From contig JAYGXS010000002.1 in the NCBI GenBank assembly GCA_036362985.1, forward strand, positions 87,474,182 to 87,538,181: a stretch of DNA of 64,000 nt, read 5' to 3'. The notes under the pieces are model-generated. The model was not told the origin of the DNA. It worked only from the letters and a program-made list of their open reading frames with translations, and did no database searches. Position numbers and translations under genes: made by a program. Positions 1 through 13,472 of this stretch are shown here, in pieces. Position 1 is the stretch's first letter; every line of letters begins with the position of its first letter. Origin of the DNA: Ligula intestinalis. Taxonomy: Eukaryota; Platyhelminthes; Cestoda; Diphyllobothriidea; Diphyllobothriidae.

Positions 1-1485
1 GGGGGGTACACGATGGGCCGCGTCAGAGTCGACGGTTGAACACAGCCTTTTCTTAATCAACACTTTCGTGAGCCTCCCGAGGTGAGAGGGGGCTGACGTG
101 GATGCACCCCCGCTCGCGGCACTGACAGCGGCTGCACTACGTTTTTTTGGCCGACGGCGTGACAAACCAGGGACAAGAGGTACGAGTGGTGTACCGCCTC
201 CGAAATAAGGCAACCCCACAGGCGCATCAGATAAGTTGAAATCTGTCCTTCTCGGTACGGCCAAACGTCAACGTGAAGTTCACGCACTAGGTAGAGTGCG
301 TGACGAGTTGTAGATGGGCTGTTAAGCACGCGTCAGCCACTGCCTTCACGCTCACCGTCGAAAGCAGGTGAGTGCAGAGGGGGAGAGAGAGAGGGGGCAG
401 TAACGGCGCAAGTTCGAGTCATTATAAATTAATTCACACATAAGTAGCCACTTGTGTGGCAAACTTCTCTTCCCTTGCGCTGTAACGTTATGCATTGCCT
501 TGTTTGAATGTTGGCCGCAGCACTCATAACTGTGCTCCACGCTTTGAAAACTTTTCCGGATCAGAAATCGTCCCAGTTGTGCACAAGTAGCCAGACCTCG
601 AGGACAAATCTGCTTGGAAACTGTTAGACAATGATTAAAGTAACCCTTGCGTCACAGATGGTCCCAATGTGTGTGTAACTACGGCTCGAGCGTTCGAGAC
701 GGCAGCCATGACACCCAGATGATGCTCCTAACTACAGTTCATCGCCTCGTTGTGTATCACACTCTTCTTCCTGATACCGTCACACCTGATCGACTAGGCT
801 ACCGACTCAGGCGATAACGGAAAAAAAACCAAAAACATTGTGGTCCACTTCTGCTTTCGTAAGCATAGAGAGAGGAGGAGTCACCAGATACTTCTAGGAC
901 CACCTTAACTCCGACCAACAAATTGCCCTATTAGCAAATAAAAACCCCAGGCATAGTCAGCCGAAGCTAGTAATTCCGACCGTGACGGGTGCATTATCAT
1001 ATTAGGTTGCAACCTCCAGCAGATGAATCCAAGACAAAAAGGGGAAGTCCGTAGTTCGCTTGACGGCAAGTTAGATCCACGAAATGCACTATCGTTTTAT
1101 TAGAAAGGAACCTTGCAGTGTACACCGATTGGTACATCAACAGTGGTGATGAGGATGAGTACAGGTTACTCTAGGCATTAGCAACATAAGATAGTCAATT
1201 CCGTCGACGTCGACCGCTTGTTTCAGCTGGCTGAAGACAAATGCGGTGACTTCGCGTGCGTTAGTTTTGCGTGACAGTAGACTGGAGTCACATCTACCAA
1301 GTTCTCTTTCTACCCTCACCAACCTCTACATGGTGTCCAGACAGAACCAAGAAGACCGAAGGGGAGATCGGGCACAGGCGGTCGGAACCACCAAGCCTAA
1401 CTCAGGCTCCACGGAGTGGGAGTGCCATAAAGGCCACGAATAGCTGGTGCTTGAGCCTGCATTTGATCCTGTCGCCAACGTCACC
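1..1485. other. No recognised gene; left edge
   Basis: Short open frames occur on both strands but none shows a protein family, a good splice pair or skewed codon use. A minus-strand stretch near 1170-1235 has an acceptor-like CTTCAG and about 20 codons before a GTAACC, but I cannot tie it to either gene. The missing downstream exons of the SLC16-like gene would be expected here or further left; I could not find them. Confidence 0.4.
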
Positions 1486-2012
1486 AACGCGTGCATCTGT
1501 GCGGTCCGTTCGCCCACACGGATGCAAATGTTGGGCTATGCGCGTGGAGGATGAGCAGAAACTGGAAGTTTTTGATCACTACTGTCTGAGGAGCATCTTT
1601 CGAGTGAAGTAGACCGACTTCTTTTCAAATGAGACAGTCCGCACTCACTGTGACAAAATCACAAGGATATCCCAGGCCATTCAGGAAAGGCGGCTGAGGT
1701 GGACACGTTCTTCGTCGCCAACCTCAAGAGCTCAGAGCTACTACCCTCGCCTAGAAACCGTTGCATAATTGGAAACGTCGAAGAGGGATTCAACTCAAAA
1801 CCTGGCTCGACTCAGTCCATCAGGACATGGAAGTGATTCTCGGACCTTAGGTATTCGGTCTTCGGCGCTGGCGAAGAGAATGGGTCGAACTATCCAGGTC
1901 TTTGGCCACGAATCGTCGCGCTTAGAGAAGCATCCTTCGGGACATAATTGAGGCCGGCTAGATCAGTCATGATTGCAGCCGTAACAAGTACAAGTACAAC
2001 GTCCCCTCGGGA
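1486..2012 (+). mobile_element. RTE-type LINE, 3' end fragment, decayed
   Basis: The plus strand encodes the C-terminal part of an RTE-clade reverse transcriptase. Visible pieces are a SVRSV..GC.CWAMRVEDEQKLEVFDH block, ISQAIQERRLRW, and a final block ending SRLEKHPSGHN. These line up piece by piece with the longer RTE copy at 27640-29375. The reading is broken by a stop after FRVK (near 1610) and a frameshift near 1700. The 3' end runs to a GTAACAAGTACAAGTAC tail, the short tandem tail typical of RTE elements. It is 5'-truncated, as most LINE insertions are, and non-functional. Confidence 0.85.
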
Positions 2013-2419
2013 CTGGTTAGGGGGCACAGTCACATACAAGGGTAGGCGTACTATCAGTAATAGTTATGAAACCCACCAGACAAGGAGGAAACATACTCAG
2101 CCTCGTGAATGAAAAGATAAACACGCGGAAATACTGGCTGGTAAGACACACCTGCGCAACTGATGGAAAAGTAAACGAGGACTGCACCATCTAGCAATGC
2201 TATGAGTTTCTTTGGCGATGCTGTCAGTGCTTAAAGCTCACGTAATGAAAGGTCCCCTTGTATTCACCGGCAATACTATCTGCCCAATTCCAGTTGCTAC
2301 GGCTGTCAGGGCCTCTGTCGGGGTGCAAGCAGAGCGGGACAGATGAGGTCCGTTAGCGGTCGGGTGAACGTTAATCAGCGATTGTCAATATCCCTTGGCC
2401 AAAACCGGCGAAACAACAA

Positions 2420-2492
2420 GCTCGTAGCTCAGCGTTTAGGGTGTTTGACTGTGAGTAAAAAGGTCGCGGGTTCAAGTCTCAATTGGGGCGGC
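2420..2492 (+). repeat. tRNA-like head of a probable SINE
   Basis: The segment contains GTAGCTCAGCG (close to the RNA polymerase III A box) and GGTTCAAGTCTC (close to the B box) at tRNA spacing. The middle, GTTTGACTGTGAG, resembles tRNA-Cys. The acceptor and T stems do not pair well, so this is not a working tRNA. The head is followed by unrelated sequence to about 2760, the usual layout of a tRNA-derived SINE. The 3' limit was not defined. Confidence 0.55.
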
Positions 2493-2799
2493 ACTTGGGA
2501 TTGGGCATGACGGGCTGATGACGGCTAATGAGCCAGAAATGGCCATTCCAGTCTCCCTCTGTCTTTGCCAGCGATACTATCTACACTAAATTGTCCGAGG
2601 AAAAACAGTCTGATAGAAGTTCTATCAAGTATACGCAGAGTGAAACCTGGCCCATGATGACAGCTGGGAGAGTAAATAATCCGTCAACCAAACCCACGGT
2701 GGGTGAGCTAGGATCCGTGCCACTGCTTCTGGCTGTGCGAAATTTTGGCCAAGGTTAGGCTGCGAACAGGTGGTGTATTATAGAGTGTAATGGTACGCA

Positions 2800-5700
2800 A
2801 TCCGATGCGCTTGAAGCTATCGCGGTGCGCTAAAAGCTGTGGCTTAGAGCGTTGCCAGCTGGTGGGTTAACTCGGACACCGCAGCCGGTCCAGTGTGTGT
2901 CTTGTTGTGTGGTGTGGCTGTCAGCGGGCTGAGAATCAGATTCAATGGCTCCTTCTTAATGTGGCCCTTATGGCGCTCCCTGTCGGGAGCATACCTAGCG
3001 AGACGTGCTGTTTGGTACGCGTATTGAGCGGTTTCGCACCAGCCGTCTGCGTCCTCCCGCATTTCCGGCCATCAACTCGTTGAAGCTCGCATTGGATATC
3101 GTCGAAATTGATGGTCTAACTATCGTAGTGGCACGCAGGCCTAGGCTGTGAGAGCCTGGTCCCCTTATCGAGTTTTTGTAGTTATTTTTAAAGTTCGGAT
3201 CAAGTGTTTTTGTACCTAGGTGCAGATTTCACGACGTCAACCATCTGCGCCCGATCCTACCTCCAATTGTATTAAATCTGTCTTGACAATGGGCGTGGGT
3301 GGATGGGGGAGGAGAAATTGTGTGATAGATGCTACGCAAGTCTACTGGCACTTAAAATAACTCATGCACAAGTCCCCGCTCTTGCTTCCAGTCTGCTGTT
3401 GCGAACGCGATGAACATTATCGAAACCGACGGTCAAACTGTCAGATGACGTAAATAATTAAGAGTTCTGAACGGAAAACGGTGATCAGTAGACAGAATAA
3501 GCGCTACTATTATCGCCATTATTCAGATCCAACTAAGGTATTGGAGACGTTTTCCCATAGGAGAGTTTATTGTAGAGTCATTTTATTAGCGAAACAATAG
3601 GACAATAAGCGAAAAAACGGATTCTTCATTTAGAGGTAATTTCCTACGCTACTGAATACAACAGATCAGGGCCACAGGTTTAAGCACGAAAACCTTACAA
3701 ACAGTGCCTTCTGGAAATGAAAAATCGATTTTTGCTACACCATAAAGAGCAGTTCCGGTCATGTAGGGCAAATTGCCTTAATCTCAGGTAACAAGAAGCT
3801 GCCCTCAATTTCGACTAGTAAATTGGTAATATCTCGCAGCATAAAACGTGGTAATTTGGTTAGTTGGCTGGCCATGATCTGATTTGCGGAAAAGACAATC
3901 AGAAAAGGCAAAAATGCTAGTGATAAGCTGTCACCTATGCCCATCGATCTCTGAGATAAAGATTTCAAGATAATTTTCTGTCTGCCTTCAAATTTGAATG
4001 AACACAGAAAGCAGCAGCTGAAGGGTACTCTAGTGGATTGATAAGAGTAGAGGCAAGCAAAGATGTATGCAATGAGAGGTTATTTACGAGTATCATATCA
4101 GCAAAGGGATTGTGAGGATGACAGGATGACAGAGAACGAAGAAACGCTACCGTTCTCTGAAAAAGGTAATATCATAGACAATCTTAAGTAGGAAGCTGAT
4201 TAGACAACGTCGCTTACCATTCAACATATTTTCAACCGGTTCTGCAAATAAATTTCATTTATGGCAAATTTTCGAAGACACATACGTGTTTGTACGTATA
4301 AAAAAGGTCGCAGGCAAACACACTGAACGAATAAATAATGCCAAGAATCTTGACGCCTGACTATCCGGATGAGCATCAAATTCAAAGAACGGAAGACACG
4401 ACGATCGATTACAGCGGGAAATATCAATCGCAAAAAGTTAACTGACATCGATTAGAACGGCAGTAAACGATGCAAAATGCAGACCATAATTTTACAAGTC
4501 TGCTAATCACTCAACAGACTTATGATTTTAATGACGTCTACGACTGGCATCCACCTTTTAGACAGCAGCTAGTCTTTTTGTCCACGGCTTCTTATTGATT
4601 TTGATTGCAGTTCCCGCTTTAACTTTCAATCCCTGTTAACATACGTTCACACTTTTCGAAGGAATGGCCCAAACAAGGCAAGGAGGAAATTTGAAATGTA
4701 AGGCTGGACTTTGTGATTGGCAATTGCATAGGCTAAACCACCCTAAACAATTCAAGCGTTTCACGTATGAGGCCTAATCAACAAGATGCGGAAGTCTTGT
4801 ATTTGCCGTTACTATTCATTATCCACTCCTCTCGATAAATATATTTTAGTTATGCACTGGCACATGCAGCCTTGGCGAAGTGAACTTCCGATTTTTGGAG
4901 ACAAATTCATTTTTTGCGGCTAATCTATAATTATGTACAAAATTACATACGCCCCCTTCGTAAGAACGATAGCTTTCATACGGCTGTAAAATGCAGAGAG
5001 CGTGGGTGAACAGCATTGGCGTTAACTCACATTTCGGAAGGCAAGATATAGCAATTTACTCATTGAGATGAAGACTTTCATCCGGCATACGGCAAGCGTG
5101 TTGTCAACAGTGGATACCTCACTATATCTTAGGTGTATCATTAATATTTTCGGACACAATAAATCCCAGTGAGTCGGTCCATTGTCCATCCTAGCTAGTA
5201 TTTTTCAAAATACTTTTGGTGAAACAACAACAAACAAACTAGTTTTTGGATGCTCTCACGCCCTGACTACGGCAGGCAGCAAAATAAGTTTGCCAGATCT
5301 TTATTAAAAACGCGTCGCTTGAACGTTACGATGCTGCTGTCCGCGAGTCCCCACCGGATTATACTCTTGTCCGATCTTGATCGAATCCTACAAATATTCC
5401 CTGATGTTGTGATTATACTTCCAGCACGGAATACGACACATTTCCTCAGGCGGTGACTGATTTCCGAGACGCAATGATCTAGATATCACAGGTATTAGCT
5501 GAAAACACAGGCACGCGATTGTCGACGATTTTGTAATCCTGTATAGCGCAGCTGTGCGGACTTTGGCGCATAATTGGTACCCTAGCGTTCCCGTGTGTTT
5601 CCTGGCGTACGAACCCCAGTTTCAGACTAAACTAGGTAATTTTCTCAGAAATTAATGCGGGAAGTTGGACTACATCCGGCAAAAGCATTTTAACTAGTGG

Positions 5701-6454
5701 ACCTTATATACTCCAAGGCCCAGCTTTCTGTCGTACGGGACCGGTGTTATTAAGAGTTTCGTGGATGGAGAAGTTGTACACCTAATTTTATCGGGGTAAA
5801 CCGCATTAATATAGTGGTTTTAATCGGTGCTGCGTCGAAGACGCGCAGCAAAATTATGCTGGAATATACTTTAAAAAGTACTATATGTATTTTAGCTGGT
5901 AATGCCGCTGGTTCCTGATCGGTCACAAACTCACGCCTGGCTGTTCATTCAAATACCTCTTACTTATTAAATGCTGTTTTCTGCCTAATTTTTCAAATAA
6001 CGTACTCTAATCCGTGGCTATATAGCGGTATCGGCAAACGAATTCAAACAAATTTTACCATTTTACCCTTCTAAAAATGTCCTTCACTGGCTATCTTGCT
6101 TTTCTAACCAAAACCCCTGATAACACCGGTCTTGCACGAGAGAATACTGGGGCTTGCGGTATGGAAGGTCCACCACTTAAACTACTTTTGTCCTACAACT
6201 GTTCAGACTTGTCCCGAAACGCCAGCCTGGGACGTATCTGTAACTAGCTGATCGATTTTTGCTAAATATTCCTATGAAACATTCGGAGTGAACCTAAAAA
6301 GCGTTGTTCAAATGAGGTCCGTGCATTGATTTGCGAGCGAATAAAAAAGGCAGTAAGCCGAGCCTCTATGGAACAGAAGCTGAATTAAAACCAGGCCAGT
6401 TTGTAAAGATGGAACGACCGGTGGGGAAGCATAAAGAATTTTGAACTGGCTTAC
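2800..6454. other. AT-rich, no recognised gene; proposed intron of the SLC16-like gene
   Basis: Nothing with recognisable protein homology was seen on either strand. If the exon at 6455-6652 is real, its next exon must lie downstream on the minus strand, so this stretch would be intron. A minus-strand open frame at 3759-3968 has an acceptor-like TTATCTCAG and a hydrophobic run but does not resemble the next transporter segment. Confidence 0.4.
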
Positions 6455-6652
6455 TTGCGTATAAGTGCATTCCAGTAAACAGGGCGCCAGGGAGGAGGTA
6501 GAGGGGCAGAGAGAGTTCCGCTGCCGGGGTGAATACGGCCTCTTGCGCCATGTGAAGAACGTGAAGTCCGAAAGAGAAGTAAAGGCCATCGACCAGAGCG
6601 GTGCAAAGGAATGAGCCGAAGAGGACAAGGCGGGACCAACCGCAGTGACTAA
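6455..6652 (-). CDS. SLC16/monocarboxylate transporter-like, exon with first membrane helix
   Basis: The exon is bounded by a strong acceptor (CCTTCACAG) and a strong donor (CAA|GTAAGC). It is 198 nt with 2 nt at the start and 1 nt at the end. It encodes HCGWSRLVLFGSFLC then VDGLYFSFGL, matching the start of helix 1 in SLC16 carriers (family pattern D-G-G-W-G-W-V-V followed by D-G-x-x-Y-S-F-G). A second hydrophobic stretch, LSLPLYLLPGALFTG, fits the beginning of helix 2. Third codon positions are C-rich, unlike the AT-rich surroundings. SLC16 proteins are 12-helix plasma membrane carriers of lactate, pyruvate, thyroid hormones or aromatic amino acids; the substrate here cannot be told. The usual D-G-G pair is replaced by S-H-C-G, so it is divergent. 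Confidence 0.7.
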
Positions 6653-7671
6653 CTGTGAAGGCGAAATTCATCCAAAGTTACAACACAGATACACATCGAA
6701 GGCAGTGCGGCGCTAAGGAGTTAAATTTGGTTCGCAAAAACGTGCTTACAGGTTGAAGTACTGACCCAGACACCGCCACTTAATGCAGTTAAAAGTTGCA
6801 GCTTATGGCAAACAGAACGACTCGGGATGCTTTATACTCCCTGCAGCCTAGTGCCTCGTTCACTGCGCCTAATAGAGGACAGCGGGGGGAGGGAGAGACA
6901 CACGTTGCCGAATTTACATGCTCCCAAAAAGAATGCGTCGCCGGACTTCTTGGATCCAGACGACCGCACCACGACAAGACGGAAAGCAGAGTTGCCTGAC
7001 CTTCAAAACGCGGACTGCTTTTATGCGTTTACAGTGGAGTGGCCTTCAGCCAAAGTAAGATATGAAGAGGGCAGGCTCTCAGGTCTGCATGACCTTTTTT
7101 ATGGAAAGAAAACCAGCAGTGTGCAATCAGTGGGTTCACGTGATTCACCTTGCACTGTCATGGTGAGAGGCGGCGATGGAAGTACCGCATGTCCACCGCA
7201 TGACTTTCTAATGGCCTCAACTGTGCAGGCAGGCCTAACCATAACTGACACGGTTCCGATCAACGCTATACAACTTAACTACTGTATAAGGCCACGCCCA
7301 GCCGCCTGTTCGATAACAATTTCGCGGCTTTATCCACCTATCAGGTTAGACTATCGTAGACTAGTTTCTTAATGTCAGATGCGCGTTATAGTACTTCACC
7401 CCTTGATTCAATAAAAGGTCATTGGCCTACAGATTGTGCGCTACTGGTTTTTGTTTTTTTAACAATAAATTTGCTGTCCACATTTTCCTAAGGGTGTTCA
7501 ATGAAACTTAAATTATGCAAAAGAATCATAAATCATACAGTACAGAAAAAACGACTGGGGGAAGCGGAATCAGACGCCTGAAGGTTATTTCTGGACATTA
7601 GCATTGAAAGCCACAGATAAGCCACATATAAATCTACATGAGCTCGTAATCCAAGTAACTGCGAAACATAC

Positions 7672-7759
7672 CATCCACGGGTGTGTCCGGCTCCACGGCG
7701 GGAACATTTTCGACGATGGCAACTTTACGGCATGCAGTGGGCAAATCAGTGTTTACCAT
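7672..7759 (-). CDS. SLC16-like gene, first coding exon (N-terminus)
   Basis: From ATG at 7759 (context AAAGATGG, favourable for initiation) the frame reads 29 codons, MVNTDLPTACRKVAIVENV and then PAVEPDTPVD, plus one G before a GATG|GTATGT donor. That single G joins the two bases TT that open the exon at 6455-6652, giving V-S-H-C-G-W with the frame kept. A short polar, proline-containing N-terminus directly before helix 1 is normal for SLC16 carriers. The frame stays open upstream of this ATG, so the true start could be in an earlier exon. The intron is about 1.0 kb. Confidence 0.6.
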
Positions 7760-7779
7760 CTTTAAGGAACGGCAGCCAA

Positions 7780-10700
7780 CATAGGAGAAACCAGGTAGAA
7801 GGCCGGAATCATCGGCTGGCTATGCTACCGTCTACAAATAGAGGTATTTCCTTTGTGGAGCAGGTCCACCAGGGGTAGGGAGGGTTCCATGCAGGGCTAG
7901 TGTTCGGAAATTAGCACACTTTTGGTCGGTCAGAGGGAATCTATAAAGCAAAGTAGGGGAACGAGAGGGAGTTACGACACTTTTGGGAAATGCCGCACCA
8001 AAGCGGCCTAAATACAGGACTGTAAAGGGAAGAATAACTTAAATGCAGACGACAGAGACATAAAGGCAGCTCAGAACTTACGTTCGAAAAAAGAGTCAGT
8101 GAGATAAATTAATTGAACCTGTCCTTCGGCCTGGATTAGTACACTTTTACCCTACCTACGACAATGTTGCAACAAGAAAGACACGGTAAATTTAAGGTTT
8201 AATTGCGCTGTTACCGTCAATTAGATAGTCTTACTAAAGAAACGTAGAAACTCTTATTGCGTCCATCACTGTCTTAGCCGCTAATGCGCTATACCCGAAC
8301 TGGGACGGAATAGCCTGTGCTATCAGCGATAGTAGTTTGACACTGCGCCGGGGACGGCACAATCGGTATCTCTGAGTGTGACTGGAATTTTGAGGAAACA
8401 GACTTGGAAAATATTTTCCTCATTTTACTTTGCGGTGGGTAAAAAAGCACTGTTACGCGTGTAACTCACGATTCGGTCCCCACCTGCAAAACCATAAGGC
8501 TTTATTCAGTCAGGGAACCAAGCGCACCTCACATAAGTGTGCCCAATGCCGCATTGCCAAGGGGTTATTGGGGACGGACACACAGCATGGAGAACGACCG
8601 AGTTGTCAGTTATAAACTTTCAAGCACGTAGGATTAGTTTAAAAGAGCCCTCGGTATTAAAAAAGGGGTTAGGGCTGAAATGACTTATATAGCAGGACAC
8701 GAGAAAAAGAATGGCCTTTGCACTAACTAGTCCGGCAGCATTACCCTAAGTTCCAGGGTGGGTAAATTTTCCCAACCCTGAATCCTAATGTTAGCCCTAA
8801 CATCCCCGGAACTTGGCACAAAGCCACCTGTATTAGCGGCTTCTGCCAAGGAACCATAAAACCAATTCTTACTTAAATTAACGCTGGATCCAGGCTTGAC
8901 AGAATTTACTCTTCCTTCTCCGATAGCAGCTGCTACTCTTAAAGCAGACAGGAATGTGATTAGACACAGCGGCCGAGGTGACTTGCAGCGTCGCATTTAT
9001 ACACACAGCATGACGCCTACTTTACGGACTTTGTAAAATTTAATGATGCGATTACTAGATGAGTGACATATGGCATTTTAGTGACTATTTTCTAGTAATC
9101 GTATACGACTTGGCACACCTGTTGTTCAACCGGCGTGAACAAAAACAAGGATGTACAGTCAAACTTAATGATAATAGCGCTTTGCAATGCACAGGATAGG
9201 GTCAAAACGTTTACAATGTCAACATATCCCATCAGGATAATTAGAACCATGAAAGGGAATGAAGAAGTCGGTCCTGAGAATCCTAATTTTGCGTGAATTT
9301 TGTCTTGCTCTATTTGCAGGGCGCCGTGCCTGCCGGTGAGGCTTGATAATTTTTTAATACTGTTACGTTGACCTAGAAACATTTACATGAGGTTTTAAAT
9401 GTACCCTTTTATTGGTTTTCACACCCTGTATTGGATAGCCACGTATAAAAACAGCCCCAGCCTCCAGAGGAACGCGGTTAAGTATTTTTCAAACAGTATC
9501 AATAAAGGTTTCGTATTGGCAAACGGGCATTTTAAATTCTCGTGTACATACAGGTTTAAACTAGGGCATAGCCACCGTGTCGATCAATAAGTACAGAAAG
9601 GGTAAGTCACATGGGGAACACAGGAGAGGGAGAGAGGCCAATCGTCAATAATTTATCCCGGTAAATGAACAAATTTTCTGCTGTAATAAATCTGATAAGC
9701 CTTAAACCTATAAGGTTTTGCTTAGAGTTATAACCTGAAAGGAATCCCACTTGAATAAACAATAGCCCTTGTCTGGAATGAGGGCCAGATGAAAACGGCT
9801 TCTCCTCAATGTGGTCTTCGTGGCAACTCTTATGTATCTGAGATTCAAGCTTAGGACAAAAGATCGTGTGACAGCAGTAACTATGATCGATTTAACCCCC
9901 AGTTTAACTGACTTGAACAAACCACTAATGCACAAAGAGGAAAAAGGAGAGTGTGGTAGAACAACCTCCGATGGTTTCTGGGCAGTTGGGCAACGAAGGA
10001 ATCAACAAAATGAAACTCTGCTGGCAACCAATTCATAAACGTCAAGATATTTATGCAATCGGCAGATACAAACGCACCATCATAAAGACGGCTTAGAGCA
10101 CATAGGCACCTAAATAAGCAAGACAAAAGATACAACCGGTTGTGGGGAAGAAAGACCGTGAACTGTTGGAAAAGTTATGAACAAACACAGAGACCCTGAT
10201 AAAACTGGGTCACACACTTAACTGTAATTAGCACGCCGTTAAACTGTAAAAATGTTGAAATTCGGGCTCTAACAAATGCTCCGTACATTTAATACATCAT
10301 CATTTTGAATTTTTATGTTCAGTCAATCACTAACTTCCTGGAATTATTGGTTTGTTACTATTTGGCAATTCATTACGCCTAAAACTCAGCTATGCCGGGA
10401 GGCTTCAGGTTTTTGGAGGCCTTAGAGAAAAAACAGGAGACCTTTGATAGCGACGATTATGCTATCAACTTTAGAAATATCGAACGAGAAGGGCTCTGTA
10501 ATATGTCCACTTTTCCAGGAAAGATGACCAAAGCCACGGAAAGTATTATGTCTAGTTGTCCGCATAAGGTTCTCAGGGTACACGAGTGTTCTCTTTTGTT
10601 GCACGTACAGCATTGAGCCTCGCGAAGAATATTTCGCTAAAACATTTGTTTGTTGCAAACCGCAATTTTAAGAATGATGTTACATCTAGTCATCTGAGAT

Positions 10701-12515
10701 ACGACCATTTTTTCATAAACTTTGAGTGAGCGCAAAACAACATGCGAAATACACTGCTAGAAGAACCCGCCTTAGGGGCGCCACTCAGGTGAGGGGCATC
10801 TTCTGATTCCAAAATGTAAATAATTAATTAAAAATAATAGTGGTAATATCTAAAGTTCATACAAGATATGAAAGCACTCATTCCTTGCAACGGCTTCGAA
10901 CAAAACGAAGGTGGGTAAAAATATAATATAATAGCGGCCTAGGTTGTGTGGTCCTGTGGTCAAACGACAACGGTCATCACTTGTTTATAGAACTGGTGTC
11001 AAAGATGACGCCAGTAAATAAATGACGTCGTTAAAGTCTGCATTTTTTACGCCGAGAATTTTCAACAGTGAAGATGAATAATAGAACGCTTTTTGCACAT
11101 TTCAGAGTGTAAGTAGACAAATTCAATTAGATGGGGTCAGAAACTTATTTTAATCGGAGCGCCAATTGGACTGGTATGACATAGGCAAGACTTTTCAATA
11201 TTTGGAACGCAACCAATTTTATATTCAAAAAGAGAAAGGCAAATTAACCCGGGGCTTACTCCGATGGAGCCGCTTGTAAAGAGAGAGGGAGAGACAGATT
11301 GTAAATTAACGGCTCTGTGAGGTCGAGCTTCTGCTCGTTTTGCATGCAACAGGGAAATTAATTGATTGCCTAAAAGGTGACGTTTAAGAAAAAATAAAAA
11401 ACCAGAAGGTGTCAAATTCAAAGGAGCACATAACATTAAGTAGCATGGGATACTCAAAGTAGTCCTGTCATCAAATATATTAGCCGACGACGCCGTTCAG
11501 TTTCCAATATTTTGGATTCATAGCGTCTTATTAATTCAAAAATACTGTCAACTAATAAATAAATCGATTAGAGAAAGATTTAGTTCGTCTTCCGGTCACA
11601 TCGTTTCCCTAAAATCGATAAACTCGAATTATTGGCCTGCTCTGAGTTATTTAAAGGAATCTAGCGTAAAAATTTAACTATTTATTTTTCAAAATAGAAC
11701 AAACCAAATAACGTTTAGTCTAAGTTTATAAAACAGAGTCAAAATTCTTAAAAAAATATAAAACCGTCAACTAACTTCGAAAAATTGACGTATGAAAGGA
11801 GTAGTAATATACACAAAGAGAAGACGCGCAATCGCAAAACGGCCTTGCAAATATGAGATTTTGAATTTCTAGATGTAAATCAGCATAGATAAAGAACATT
11901 TGGGTGGGTTGAATGCTCAGTTGGTATTCATCCTAGTGAAATGCTAGATCCTAGATTGATACGGGAGAAGAGTACTTAACTTTTTTGGAAGATAAGCCAT
12001 TTGTGGTTGGCAAGATAGGAATTTGAACAGCATAGACTATTTGGTTGTCAAGGCACACATAAAGGACTTTGTCCCACATCCAAACCACATTCCGCAACTG
12101 CGTCACTTCTCCGTTACCTAATTATGGAGTAAAGTTTTCCTGCCTGATATATCTATCTGTGGTTTACGGTCGTTGTGGATTTTGTTATGTTTCTGTATGC
12201 TGTTTTATCCATGTTACGTCTGTTATATCTGTAAATTTCCTGTTGTGATTCTCATGGCTATCTGATGGTTTACTACTTCAACGATCATGCAACTACGTCT
12301 ACCCTTCGTTCCACCCATACTCAGACAATACTCTCGGGAACATTGCTTTCTCCATTGAATTAATTCGTAAGCATGTACTTTGTCTAAAATACTCGCACTT
12401 TTCGGGAACTGACGGTATTCCAAACTCAGTTATCAAAAGTGTGTCGATCTTTCCCAAATAACTTAGCCGTATGTTCTCTGCTTATCTCTCAAACGGTTTC
12501 TTTCCCGACTCTTAG
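7780..12515. other. No recognised gene
   Basis: AT-rich DNA with scattered short frames. A minus-strand frame of 89 codons at 8727-8996 starts with a basic, then hydrophobic, stretch and is discussed among rejected items. A plus-strand frame at 10392-10616 is acidic and unassigned. No repeat family seen elsewhere in the window was recognised here. This would be upstream (promoter side) of the SLC16-like gene near 7.8 kb. Confidence 0.35.
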
Positions 12516-13096
12516 AAGACATCCATTTTTCTTCCAGTCTTTAAGTCAGGATATTGTTCGGACGTAAGTAACTACCGAGGTGTTCATAAAACCCCGGCCC
12601 TAGCCTAACTTCTGGAAAAGGTCATTTTTAATCAAATTCTTGATTTTTGCCTAGAAAACAAGCTTTTAAGCAACTCACAGCACGATTTTCTACCTGGACG
12701 ATCATGCGAGACGTGTCACTTAGCTTTTCTCAACCACGTCACTTCCCTCCGTAACGAGCAGCAATCAGTGGTTGTTATCTTCTTTGACCTGAGCACAGCC
12801 TTCAACAAGGTACTGCACAGACAGCTTCTGGTTAAGCTGGAAGCCATTGGCATCCGTCTCCCTCTCCTCGACTTCATTGGTTACTACTTGTCTAACCGCA
12901 GCCAGAAGGTCCTAGTAGGTGATAGTTACTCCACTGCTCAGTTGATCACGAGTGGCATTTTTCAAGGCACTGTCTTGGGTCCTTTACTGTTCATTCTACA
13001 CATCAATGAAATTTCGACTACCCTGTAGAATTCACATAATCTCATTTATGCAGACGACCTCAAATGCATATGCTCATTTTCCAAGTACATGGCAAG

Positions 13097-13472
13097 TATG
13101 GGTCGCATCTCGGTGATGTTGCCCTGACTTCTACTGTCTTCTCGTGTTGTCCTGGATGACCCCTTCGTAACTCAGCGATATATTTTTTCCCATGACCATA
13201 AACGTCCTGAACCCTCAACATCAGGTCCTAATCTAACCACATCAAACCCTGTTACCTATTAAGGCAGTTTTTTCTCCTATATTTTTTTGGTAATCGGTGG
13301 CCCGCTGAACTCATCCACTGATGTAGGAGTTTTTTTTACTGCCCATGACAATGATTTTATAAGAGTTCACTGTTTATCATTATTATTTTTATTTTCACGA
13401 TAGCACTAAGTTTGTAACGACAGGGCCCCTTGGGCCTTAAATATACAAATTATTATTATTATTATTATTATA
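13097..13472 (+). mobile_element. LINE family A 3' end nested in an older copy, with (ATT)n tail
   Basis: This is only the 3' untranslated region of a LINE: it starts at TGGGTCGCATCTCGG and ends in TTAAATATACAAATTATTATT. The same region follows the coding part in the copies at 14204 and 19600. It interrupts the host copy between the codons for KYMAS and the following ..D-K-(I/V)-N-A-D-L. The extreme 5' truncation and the microsatellite-like tail at the 3' end are signs of target-primed reverse transcription. Confidence 0.75.

Noticed and set aside
6827..7372. 181-codon plus-strand frame, the longest in the left part of the window.
   Set aside because: It lies in the proposed intron between the two SLC16-like exons on the other strand, has no recognisable domain, and several shorter frames overlap it.
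8727..8996. Minus-strand frame of 89 codons starting with a signal-peptide-like stretch; inner part slightly resembles an SH3 end (N-W-F-Y-G-S-L..G-F-V-P-S).
   Set aside because: No splice sites, no family fit along its length, and no second copy or neighbour supporting it.
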